From NCBI GenBank assembly GCA_002409445.1, contig DHNJ01000254.1:1214-15940 (forward strand): a DNA stretch of 14,727 bases. The letters run 5' to 3'. The position numbers and the translations under genes are program-made. The notes below the pieces were generated by a model. That model was not told the origin of the DNA. It saw only the letters and a list, made by a program, of their open reading frames with translations, and did no database searches. Positions 1 to 7,200 of the stretch are shown here, in pieces (positions within the stretch are counted from its first letter, which is position 1; each line of letters starts with the position of its first letter). The stretch is from Armatimonadetes bacterium UBA5419. Its GTDB lineage: Bacteria; Armatimonadota; UBA10988.

Positions 1-1
1 C

Positions 2-94
2 GACCACCGGCTGGTCGACGGCGCGGACGGTGCGCGGTTCCTCCGCTGGATGATCGATGCCATGGAGCAGCCGCTGCTCCTCCTCAACGCCTAA
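2..94 (+). CDS. 2-oxoacid dehydrogenase E2 acyltransferase, C-terminal end (partial)
   Basis: Only the last 30 residues are present; the gene begins left of the window. The visible peptide starts DHRLVDGADGARFL, which is the catalytic HxxxDG motif of the E2 acyltransferase domain (pyruvate, 2-oxoglutarate or branched-chain 2-oxoacid dehydrogenase complexes). In the family this His and Asp serve in transfer of the acyl group from lipoyl-lysine to CoA. The protein ends 16 residues after GARFL with a short tail (EQPLLLLNA), a normal E2 ending. An E3 gene follows after 22 bp, which supports an operon for one multienzyme complex. The fragment is too short to say which 2-oxoacid is used, although a dedicated downstream E3 is commonest for pyruvate or branched-chain complexes. 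Confidence 0.88.
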   Translation, partial: DHRLVDGADGARFLRWMIDAMEQPLLLLNA

Positions 95-103
95 GCGCTG
101 TCT

Positions 104-109
104 GAAAGG
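104..109 (+). promoter_or_regulatory. Ribosome binding site of the E3 gene
   Basis: GAAAGG lies 7 nt before the ATG at 117. It sits in the 22-bp gap after the E2 stop codon, so E3 is translated from its own site on a shared transcript. Confidence 0.6.
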
Positions 110-116
110 TACCTAG

Positions 117-1532
117 ATGTCCGACAAACCTCGCCTCCTCGTCCTTGGTGCTGGCCCCGGTGGCTACCCCGCGGCGTTCCTCGGCGCCGACAACGGCTAC
201 GACGTCACCCTGGTCGATCTCGACGAGCAGCCCGGCGGCGTCTGCCTGCACCGCGGCTGCATCCCGTCCAAGGCGCTGCTGCACATCGCCAAGTCGCTGA
301 CGGAAGTCAAGGACGCGGCGCGCTTCGGCGTGACCTTCGGCGAGCCCAAGGTCGATCTCGAGCGACTGCGCGCCTGGAAGGACAGCGTGGTCAACAAGAT
401 GACCGGTGGCCTGAGCGTACTGGCCAAGGTCCGCCAGGTCACCCAGATCCAGGGCCGCGGCAAGTTCATCGACGACCACCACTTGCTCGTCGAGTTGAAC
501 GACGGCGGCGCCAAGACCGTCGAGTTCGACTACGCAGTCATCGCCACGGGCTCCGTGCCGGTCACGTTGGGCAGCCTGTTCCCCAAGAGTGAGAACGTCA
601 TCGACTCGACCGGCGCGCTAGAGGTGCCGGACATCCCCAAGACGCTCCTGGTCGTCGGTGGCGGCTACATCGGCCTGGAGCTGGGCAGCGTCTACAGCGC
701 GCTCGGCTCGAAGGTCACCGTCGTTGAGGCCACGTCCGAACTGCTGCGCGGCGTCGACCGCGACCTGGTCGACATCCTCGAGAAGAGCTTGCGCGAGCGG
801 TTCCACGAGATCCTGCTCAGCACCAAGGTCACCGAGGCGCGCGAGGTGGAGGGTGGCGTCGAGGTCAAGCTGGTCGGCCTAGACCTCAAGGACCCGGTCC
901 GCACCTTCGATAAGGTCCTCGTCGCGATCGGCCGCAAGCCGACAAGCGCGAACCTCGGCGTCGAGGAGCTAGGCATCCAGATCGATGACCACGGCTTCAT
1001 CAAGGTCGATGGTCAGCGCCGCACGGCCGTACCGCATATCTTTGCCATTGGCGACGTTGCCGGGCAGCCCATGCTCGCGCACAAGGCCACCTACGAGGCA
1101 CGCATCGCGGTCGAGGCCATCCAGGGCAAGCCCACGGCCTACGACCCACAGGCCATCCCCGCGGTCGTCTTCACCGACCCAGAGGTGGCCTGGGCCGGCC
1201 TGACCGAAGGTGAGGCCCGCACCCTGAACCTACCGCACAAGGTCACGCGCTTCCCCTGGGCCGCCTCGGGCCGCGCCACGACGCTCGCGCGCAACGACGG
1301 CTTGACGAAAATGATCCTCGATCCGCAAACCGAGCGTATCCTGGGGATGGCGATTGTCGGTGTCGGCGCTGGTGAGATGATCGCCGAGGGTGTCCTGGCC
1401 ATCGAGATGGGCGCGCAGGCGTCGGACATCATGATGTCCATCCACGCCCACCCGACCCTCTCGGAGACCGTTATGGAGGCGGCCGAATTGCACTTCGGCC
1501 ACACCCCGCACCTGGTCCAGCGCGGTCGCTAG
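117..1532 (+). CDS. lpdA: Dihydrolipoamide dehydrogenase (E3)
   Basis: A 471-residue FAD flavoprotein of normal family length. It reoxidises dihydrolipoyl groups of the E2 component and passes electrons to NAD+. Visible landmarks are the FAD-binding GAGPGG (residues 11-16), the redox-active disulfide in GGVCLHRGCIPSK (Cys43 and Cys48), an ATGS segment (143-146), the NAD-binding GGGYIGLELG (181-190), the second FAD contact FAIGDV (309-314), and the C-terminal HAHPTLSE with the catalytic pair His445/Glu450. There is no N-terminal lipoyl domain, so it is the plain form of E3. The active-site stretch reads VCLHRGC where many homologues have TCLNVGC; both cysteines and their spacing are intact. 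The ATG is chosen for its ribosome binding site and because the Rossmann strand begins at residue 6. It sits directly behind E2 and is presumably co-transcribed with it. Confidence 0.96.
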   Translation: MSDKPRLLVLGAGPGGYPAAFLGADNGYDVTLVDLDEQPGGVCLHRGCIPSKALLHIAKSLTEVKDAARFGVTFGEPKVDLERLRAWKDSVVNKMTGGLSVLAKVRQVTQIQGRGKFIDDHHLLVELNDGGAKTVEFDYAVIATGSVPVTLGSLFPKSENVIDSTGALEVPDIPKTLLVVGGGYIGLELGSVYSALGSKVTVVEATSELLRGVDRDLVDILEKSLRERFHEILLSTKVTEAREVEGGVEVKLVGLDLKDPVRTFDKVLVAIGRKPTSANLGVEELGIQIDDHGFIKVDGQRRTAVPHIFAIGDVAGQPMLAHKATYEARIAVEAIQGKPTAYDPQAIPAVVFTDPEVAWAGLTEGEARTLNLPHKVTRFPWAASGRATTLARNDGLTKMILDPQTERILGMAIVGVGAGEMIAEGVLAIEMGAQASDIMMSIHAHPTLSETVMEAAELHFGHTPHLVQRGR

Positions 1533-1683
1533 GCGTTAACCACAGCGTTACAGGCGGCGCCGCGCCGAGGGTTGCGCCCGGAACGCTAGGATGCGTCTGT
1601 CGTCAATAGAAGCAGGAAATGAGCGCGAGGGCTGGTTGGCCTGAGGCGCGGTAATCTGACAAAACTACGGAGTGGAGTAGAGA
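1533..1683. other. Intergenic region between E3 and the discoidin-like gene
   Basis: This 151-bp stretch has no credible ORF. It holds a GCGTTA direct repeat just after the E3 stop and a short GC palindrome (GCGGCGCCGC), but no T-tract-backed hairpin, so no clear terminator for the E2-E3 operon. I found no pair of -35/-10 hexamers with proper spacing, although the change of gene function implies that a promoter for the next gene lies here. GGAG at 1674-1677, 6 nt before the ATG at 1684, serves the next gene. Confidence 0.5.
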
Positions 1684-2376
1684 ATGATGAAGGCAACACG
1701 TTGCACAGCACGCCTGAGCGTGGCGGGGCTGAGCTTGGCTCTCGCCGCGCTTTTGGCCGGCCTGGTCGCGCCCGCCGCGGCTCAGGATGAGATCCCGCTG
1801 CCGCTGAAGCTGCCGCGCGCGGCGTTCGCCGGCACGCCCAAGGAAATCCCCGAAGGCGTCGAGGATGTCGAGCCGATGGACCCCGAGCGCAAGAACCCGA
1901 TGGTCCCCGCCGGCATCAAGCAGCTCGCGCTGAACAAGCCCGTCACCAGCGCCAATCCGCCCTACAACGGCGAGTTGAAGATCATTACCGACGGTGAGAA
2001 GGAAGCCTACGAGGACACGCTGGTCGAGCTGCGGCCGCGCACTCAGTGGGTGCAGATCGACCTGGGCGCCGAGCACAAGCTCTACCAGATCGCCATCTGG
2101 CACTTCCACCTCGAGCCCATCATCGTCCACGACGTGATCGTCCAGATCAGCAATGACCCCGAGTTCAAGACCGGCGTCACCACGCTGTTCAACAACGACC
2201 GCGACAACTCCTCGGGCCTCGGCGTCGGCACCGACCGCGAGTACTGGGAGTCGAACATGGGCAAGCTGGTCGCCGCCAAGGCCACCAAGGCGCGCTACGT
2301 CCGCACCTACGCCCGCGGCAGCACCTACACCGACCCCCTCAACCGCTACACCGAGATCGAGGTCTGGGGCCTGTAG
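1684..2376 (+). CDS. Secreted F5/8 type C (discoidin-like) domain protein
   Basis: A 230-residue exported protein. Residues 1-33 form a signal peptide: basic start (MMKATRCTAR), hydrophobic core (LSLALAALLAGLV) and an AAA/Q cleavage site near residue 33. No lipobox is present. Residues 34-78 form a proline- and acid-rich linker. Residues about 80-230 look like one discoidin/F5-8C beta-sandwich: LNKPVTSA, ITDGEKEAYE, WVQIDLGAEHKLYQIAIWH, VIVQISNDPEF, then ARYVRTYARGS and the closing NRYTEIEVWGL. Such domains usually bind carbohydrate or other ligands at surfaces. Here the domain stands alone with no catalytic partner, so a cell-surface or secreted binding role is inference. The start at 1684 has GGAG 6 nt upstream; a second ATG follows immediately at 1687. 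The gene is closed by the terminator at 2414, so it is probably a single-gene transcript. Confidence 0.85.
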   Translation: MMKATRCTARLSVAGLSLALAALLAGLVAPAAAQDEIPLPLKLPRAAFAGTPKEIPEGVEDVEPMDPERKNPMVPAGIKQLALNKPVTSANPPYNGELKIITDGEKEAYEDTLVELRPRTQWVQIDLGAEHKLYQIAIWHFHLEPIIVHDVIVQISNDPEFKTGVTTLFNNDRDNSSGLGVGTDREYWESNMGKLVAAKATKARYVRTYARGSTYTDPLNRYTEIEVWGL

Positions 2377-2393
2377 GTAGCACCCCCGGCTAG
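2355..2393 (+). repeat. Imperfect direct repeat, copy 1 (3' end of the discoidin-like gene)
   Basis: This 39-bp segment covers the last codons (IEVWGL), the TAG stop and the following GGTAG...GGCTAG of the intact gene. It matches 2488-2526 at 32 of 39 positions with no gaps, at an offset of 133 bp. Confidence 0.75.
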
Positions 2394-2413
2394 CTATACT
2401 AGCCACCGACTTA

Positions 2414-2452
2414 GAGAAGCCCGGTCCGCGCCAGCGGACCGGGCTTCTTCTT
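2414..2452 (+). terminator. Intrinsic terminator after the discoidin-like gene
   Basis: A perfect 14-bp inverted repeat (GAAGCCCGGTCCGC at 2416-2429, its complement at 2434-2447) closes a 4-nt loop (GCCA). One further A-T and one G-T pair extend it at the base. It runs into TTCTTGT, a short T-rich tract. It sits 38 bp after the stop codon, so it should end the discoidin-like transcript and insulate the glycosyltransferase gene downstream. Confidence 0.88.
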
Positions 2453-2479
2453 GTCACCGCCCTCCGCGAGGTTGCGATC

Positions 2480-2509
2480 AGGCTCACGATTGAGGTTTGG
2501 GGCCACTAG
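2480..2509 (+). pseudogene. Remnant 3' end of a second discoidin-like gene
   Basis: Read in the frame ending at TAG 2507-2509, the sequence gives RLTIEVWGH-stop, closely matching TEIEVWGL-stop at the end of the intact gene at 1684-2376. Two of the differences are third-position changes (ATT for ATC, GTT for GTC), as expected if the piece once coded under selection. The match continues 17 bp past the stop. No start, ribosome site or body of the domain precedes it; the frame upstream runs into the terminator. It is most simply the tail of a deleted tandem copy. A shared regulatory repeat straddling the stop is the alternative. Confidence 0.55.
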
Positions 2510-2526
2510 GTAGTACACTCGGCTAG
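2488..2526 (+). repeat. Imperfect direct repeat, copy 2
   Basis: Ungapped partner of 2355-2393 (32 of 39 identical). It lies between the terminator and the glycosyltransferase start. Stop codons (TAG) and the downstream GGCTAG fall at equivalent positions in both copies. Confidence 0.75.
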
Positions 2527-2597
2527 GCTTGCCGGGTTAGCGGTGTCTTGGACCGTCGCAGATGGTGGGCCGTGTTGTTGTTGCCGTCTGGCCTGCC

Positions 2598-2601
2598 GGA
2601 G
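2598..2601 (+). promoter_or_regulatory. Ribosome binding site that decides the glycosyltransferase start
   Basis: GGAG lies 10 nt before GTG 2612. The alternative in-frame GTG at 2543 would add 23 residues beginning MSWTVADGGPCCCC, with a run of four cysteines and no family resemblance. The 2612 start is therefore preferred. Confidence 0.55.
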
Positions 2602-2611
2602 ATCCAGTGCC

Positions 2612-4195
2612 GTGTCGACGTCCCGCGCCCCGCTGTTCACCCCCACCCGCCTCTGGGCCACACTCGGCCTGCTCGTGCTCTGTGGGATTGCCCTGGCCAT
2701 CCGGCTGCCCGAGCTCGGCACGCGGTTGATCCACGCCGACGAGTCGGTACATGCCATGCGCTACGGCGAAGTGCTCGACGGCACCTACCGCTACGACCCC
2801 GACGAATACCACGGCCCGACGCTGTACTACGCGGCCTGGCCGATGCTCGTAGCGCAGGGGAAGACCGACTTCAACGAGATCGACATCGTCGACTACCGGC
2901 TGCTAACCGTCATTTTTGGGGTCATCCTAGTCTGCTGCGCGCCCCTGGCCATGCCCGGCGGCTCCGCGCTGGCGGTGCTCGTCGCCGCGGCGCTGCTGGC
3001 CTTCTCGCCCATCCTCGGCTACTACAGCCGCTACTTCATCCAGGAGATCCTGCTCGCGGTCTTCACCCTGGCCTTCCTCGGCGCAGCCTACCGCGCCGCG
3101 CGCGACCAGGCGCTCAAGTGGTTGCTCTGGGCCGGCGTCTTCGCGGGTCTGATGATCGCGACGAAGGAGACCGCCAGCATTGCCTTCCTAGCGGCCATCG
3201 CGGCCTTCCTCGTCGCCCGCCCCGGCCGCGCGGCACCGGTGGACAAGCCCCAGTGGACGGCGGGCCAGCTGCTCGGTGCCACCGGCCTTGGCGCGGTGGT
3301 CGCCTACGTGCTGCTGTCCAGCTTCTTCAGCCAGCCCAGCGCCCCGTTTGGCTTCCTCAACAGCCTCGCCATCTGGCACAACCGCGCCACCGGCGGCGAC
3401 CTGCACATCCAGCCCTGGTCCTACTACCTGCAGCTGGTCGCCTACAAGAGCCTACCCCGCGGCGGCACCTACACCGAAGGCCTCATCCTCGGCCTGGCCC
3501 TGCTCGCGGCGCTCATCGGCTGGCGCCAGCGCTGGGTGCGGTTCATGGCGGTCTACTCGATCGCCCTGATCGCCATCTACTCCGCCATCCCCTACAAGAC
3601 GCCCTGGTGCGCCGTGCAGATCATTGCGCCGCTGGCCCTGCTCGCCGGCTGGGGTGCCGACCGGCTGCTCGGGCTGGTGCCGCGCTGGTGGTGGTGGCTG
3701 CCGCTCGGCGCCGCGCTGGCCTTTGGCCTGTTCAACCTGTACAGCCAGAGCCAGTTGATCAACCACCGGCTGCTGCTTAGCCAGGCCAACCCCTACTCGC
3801 ACACGCTGACGACGCCGGACGCTGAGGAGTTAGCCGAGCGCATCGAGAACGTCGCGCGGACCATGCCCACGGGCCTGCAGACCATGGTGATCGTCGCCAA
3901 CACCGACGGGTACTACTGGCCGCTACCCTGGCACCTGCGGCGGCTGCCCAACGCCGGGTGGTTTGACCATCTGCCGACCGCGGAGGAACTGGGCGGCGAC
4001 ATCTCGCTGGCGCCGATCGTCGTCTTTTCACCCGCCTATCGAGAAGAACTCGAGCCGCGGCTCGCGGCCACGCACGAGATCGCCGGCTCGTTTTCGCTCC
4101 GGTCCCGTGTCTTCCTGATGCTCTGGGTCAACAAGAAGGACTGGTCGCACTACCTGGAGCAGCGCGACCAGTTCGAGCAGGACGACGACTGGTAA
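2612..4195 (+). CDS. TIGR03663 (Agl23-type) GT-C membrane glycosyltransferase-like protein
   Basis: A 527-residue polytopic inner-membrane protein. It resembles the TIGR03663 family (flippase activity-associated protein Agl23), relatives of the GT39/ArnT mannosyltransferases that take sugars from polyprenyl-phosphate donors. The first membrane segment (about residues 16-29) is followed by LIHADESVHAMRYG; its Asp43-Glu44 sits where GT-C enzymes carry the catalytic acid. The family-like DPDEYHGPTLYY follows at about 61-72, and PYKTPW at about 327-332 near a late helix. I count about 11 hydrophobic segments up to residue 378. The rest, about 385-527, is a soluble, presumably periplasmic domain ending in the acidic tail EQDDDW. 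Precise substrate and acceptor are unknown. It is probably transcribed on its own, since a terminator lies upstream and the next gene is convergent. The GTG start is chosen from its ribosome site. Confidence 0.8.
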   Translation: MSTSRAPLFTPTRLWATLGLLVLCGIALAIRLPELGTRLIHADESVHAMRYGEVLDGTYRYDPDEYHGPTLYYAAWPMLVAQGKTDFNEIDIVDYRLLTVIFGVILVCCAPLAMPGGSALAVLVAAALLAFSPILGYYSRYFIQEILLAVFTLAFLGAAYRAARDQALKWLLWAGVFAGLMIATKETASIAFLAAIAAFLVARPGRAAPVDKPQWTAGQLLGATGLGAVVAYVLLSSFFSQPSAPFGFLNSLAIWHNRATGGDLHIQPWSYYLQLVAYKSLPRGGTYTEGLILGLALLAALIGWRQRWVRFMAVYSIALIAIYSAIPYKTPWCAVQIIAPLALLAGWGADRLLGLVPRWWWWLPLGAALAFGLFNLYSQSQLINHRLLLSQANPYSHTLTTPDAEELAERIENVARTMPTGLQTMVIVANTDGYYWPLPWHLRRLPNAGWFDHLPTAEELGGDISLAPIVVFSPAYREELEPRLAATHEIAGSFSLRSRVFLMLWVNKKDWSHYLEQRDQFEQDDDW

Positions 4196-4208
4196 GCGCG
4201 CTTACCAG
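4189..4208. repeat. Perfect 20-bp palindrome across two convergent stop codons
   Basis: CTGGTAAGCGCGCTTACCAG is its own reverse complement. It contains the TGG-TAA end of the glycosyltransferase and, on the other strand, the TGG-TAA end of the beta-helix gene, whose stops are 6 bp apart. It could form an 8-bp stem with a CGCG loop in either transcript. No T-tract follows on either side, so it is not a classical terminator, though no other terminator is visible for these genes. Confidence 0.9.
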
Positions 4209-7200
4209 ACCCGCGAGCCGACCGCCCGCAGCATCTGGCCGCCCGGCGGGATGAGCCGCCAGCGGATCTCGCCCAGCGCGTTGGCCGGCGCCGTCACCGT
4301 CGCCACCGAGCCGCGCGGCGAGTCCTCGCTGGGATTGGTCCCATTGGTCGACCAGGCCACCTGCCAGCCGGCCGGCGCGCGCAGCGTCAACGTCCGGCCC
4401 GCTAGGCTGACCTCGGGCGCCGCGACGGCCACGGGATCCGAGGTGATCACCAGGTCGTCGATGGTCGCCGCGAACTCGCCCGGCCCGCCGGTGCTGTCCC
4501 AAGCGAACATGATCTGCTGAATGACCTTGCCGAAGTGGACGCCGCCCAGCGGCACCGTCACCTGCAGCCACTCGCCCACTGCCGCCGCGCGAGCCGGATG
4601 ACGCGCCGGCGCGCCGCCCGTCGTCACCGCCGCCGAGTCACGCAGCGTGGTGCCGTCGGTGAAGTAGAGGTCGACGAAGGCGTCCAGGCCGCGGGCGTTC
4701 TCTGGCTTGAACCAGTACTTCAGCTCGGTGTCGGCGCGCACGCCCAGCTGCGTCTGCGCCAGCAGTGCGTAGACATAGGGGTGCGCGCTCGCGCCGCGGC
4801 CGGTCAGGCGGACGCCAGTCCCCCCTTCGCGGCCGGTACCCGGCTCCGCGCGGGCGGTGAAGACCGGCACCTCGCGGATGCCGCCGCCGGTCGTGGCCAC
4901 GGTGTCGCTGAGCGCCGCGGCTTCGCCCGCCTCCCAGCCGGTCTGCAGGTGGAAGGCGTCAGGATCGAGGCTAGCCGCCGCGGAGCCGCCCAAGCCGCGC
5001 GGGCTGTCCGCGCTGTTGGCCACGACGCGCGCCGCATCACCCAGCCCGTTGGCGACTTCCAGCGCACCGGGCGACAGGGTCGCCACGACGCGCGCCCGCT
5101 CCGTCGGCGGCTCCAAGGCCACGGCCGGCTGCCAGCTGCCGGAGAAGAAGCCGCCGATGAGGTCCAACTGCCCGCCCGCGGCGCGGACCGGCCCCGTCAG
5201 CGTGTTGAACTGCGACAGCAGCACCCGCCCCGACCCCTCGAACTGCGCCGTCTTGGTTCCGGCCCAGACCTGCGAATTGTGGAAGGCGACCTGCCCGTCA
5301 AACGCCGGTGTGGTGACAAACGCTGCCACCTCCTGCGCGCTCAGCGGCACGAGCTGCGTCAGGTGCGCCTCGACATTACCGCCATCGAGCACGGCCGGCC
5401 GGCTAACGGTGTCGCTGCCGTGCATGAAGACCCGTGCGTTGGCCGTACCGCCGTCGCGGACGAAGGCCAGGCCGTCGTGCGCCGCGTAGACGAAGTTGCC
5501 GCGCATGTGTTCGCGCTCGCAGTCGCCGACGGCCATGGCGACCATGTTCGCCCGCTGCCAGAGGATCAGGTCGCCGCCGGTGTCGCGCCCGTAGTCCGGC
5601 CGCGGGAAGTCGCCGGGAATGCGCATCGTGTAGTGCGGGTTGAACTGCACGTCCTCGACCCACCCGTCGCCGTCGGACTTGCTAACCTGCAGGCCGCGGC
5701 TCACCGGCGCGCCAGCCAGGTAGTTGATGACGTGGCCGGTGCTCGGGTGCGTCGCGAAGTCGACGCCCTGCCAGGGGTTGCCCAGCGCCACGTCGCGGAC
5801 CCAGCAGCCCGGCCCGAGCGACTGCACCGACCAGGGGAACTCGACCGGCTGCAGCACGTTCTGCTCAGGGTACCAGACCGTCAGCCCGCGCGCCCCGCTG
5901 CCGGCCTCCAGGCTGATCAGCGGCGTGCCCTGTGCGTCGCCGGCGCCACCGAAAGCCAGCAGCGTGCTGCCGTCGGAGACGGTGTGGTGCGGGACATCGA
6001 AGATACCGCGCAGCTCGACGCCGGTCGGTACACGCAGGCCGCCGCGGATCTGCCAGCGGCCGGCCGGCACGTAGACCGTGCCACCGCCCCGCTCCTCGGC
6101 CGCGTCGAGCGCCGCCTGGAAGGCCGCGGTGTTGTCGTCAGCCGCCTCGGCCGCGCCGTAGGCCGTCACGACGAACAGCAGGTCGTTGGCCGGCCGGTAC
6201 ACCGGCGCCGGCGCGTGCGGGGTCACGTCGGGCCGCGTCAGGGCCAGGTCGCGATGCACGATGGCGACGTCGCCCTGGCTCTCGTTGCGGATCTGCGGCG
6301 CGCCGGCCCAGCGGCAGCCGAGCACGCGCGCGCGGCCGACCTCGGGGCCAAGATGGACCGGGCCGAGGTCGCAGTCGAGCGCGCTGAACGTGCCATCGCC
6401 GGTCACGCTGACCGGACCCAGATCGCAATGCTGGAAGGTCAACACGCCGCGGCTCGGATGGTCCACGCTGCTGATCTGGCACGAGTTGAACTGGGCGATC
6501 GTGGTGAACGCACCGGTCGTCGCCAGGCCCGTGGTACCGGTCAGCTCGCAGGCCGTCGCCGCCAGGCCGACCCCATTGAGCGCCTCGACCCGCAGCGCCG
6601 TGCCGCAGTCGAGCAGCTCGCAGCCGAACATGACCGCATTGGTCGTGCCTTGGGCGCCGGCGCGGATGACCATGCCCGTGCCGTAGCCGCGCACGCGCAC
6701 CTGGTAGATGTACTCCCAGTCGCTGCGGCCCATGTCGACGCCGGTCGCCGCACCCAGCGTCGGCGCCAGCGCCGCGGCGGTCGGCGCGCCCGGCAGGCCG
6801 CTCCCCGCCCACCAACTCGGGCTGAAGTCGACGTTGTCGAGCCGCCCGATGTCGGTCACGGTGTCGATGAACACTCCGAGGTTCAGCGGCGTGCCGTAGA
6901 TGTTGCGCAGGGTGTGCAGCTCGTTGAACTGCGGCCCGAACGACGCGCCGCGCCACGGGTTGACCAGGGTCATGTTGGCCAGCGTGAAGTTGTTGCCGGC
7001 GTTGGTGGTCGAGATCGCTACCGCCCACGGGTACGGCACTGGCTCGGTGCCGCTCTGCTCGGGGTGCCAGAGCGTCAGCTCGCGCAGGCCGGTGCCCTTC
7101 TCGATAGTGATCGCCGGCGCGGCATCGGCGTCGCCGCGCCCGTGGACCAGCAGCAGCCGCGTCGTCTGCGCGGCCGGCGCGGTGCCCGGCGGCGCCCAGT

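Noticed and set aside
1534..1575. GC-rich palindrome after the E3 stop as a terminator
   Set aside because: The stem is only about 5 bp per arm and is not followed by a T-tract.
1603..2487. A 294-codon minus-strand open frame opposite the discoidin-like gene
   Set aside because: It would run through the terminator hairpin and has no domain. The plus-strand discoidin motifs and ribosome site are convincing.
2543..2611. N-terminal extension of the glycosyltransferase with four consecutive cysteines
   Set aside because: It begins at a GTG without a clear ribosome site and precedes a better GTG with GGAG. The cysteine run comes from a TGTTGTTGTTGC repeat and is probably untranslated leader.
2548..3780. 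A 410-codon plus-strand frame overlapping the glycosyltransferase, starting MDRRRWWAVLLLPSG
   Set aside because: I considered it as a frameshifted N-terminus with a hydrophobic start. The downstream residues become Arg/Pro/His-rich nonsense, while the other frame keeps membrane helices and family motifs throughout, so no frameshift is needed.
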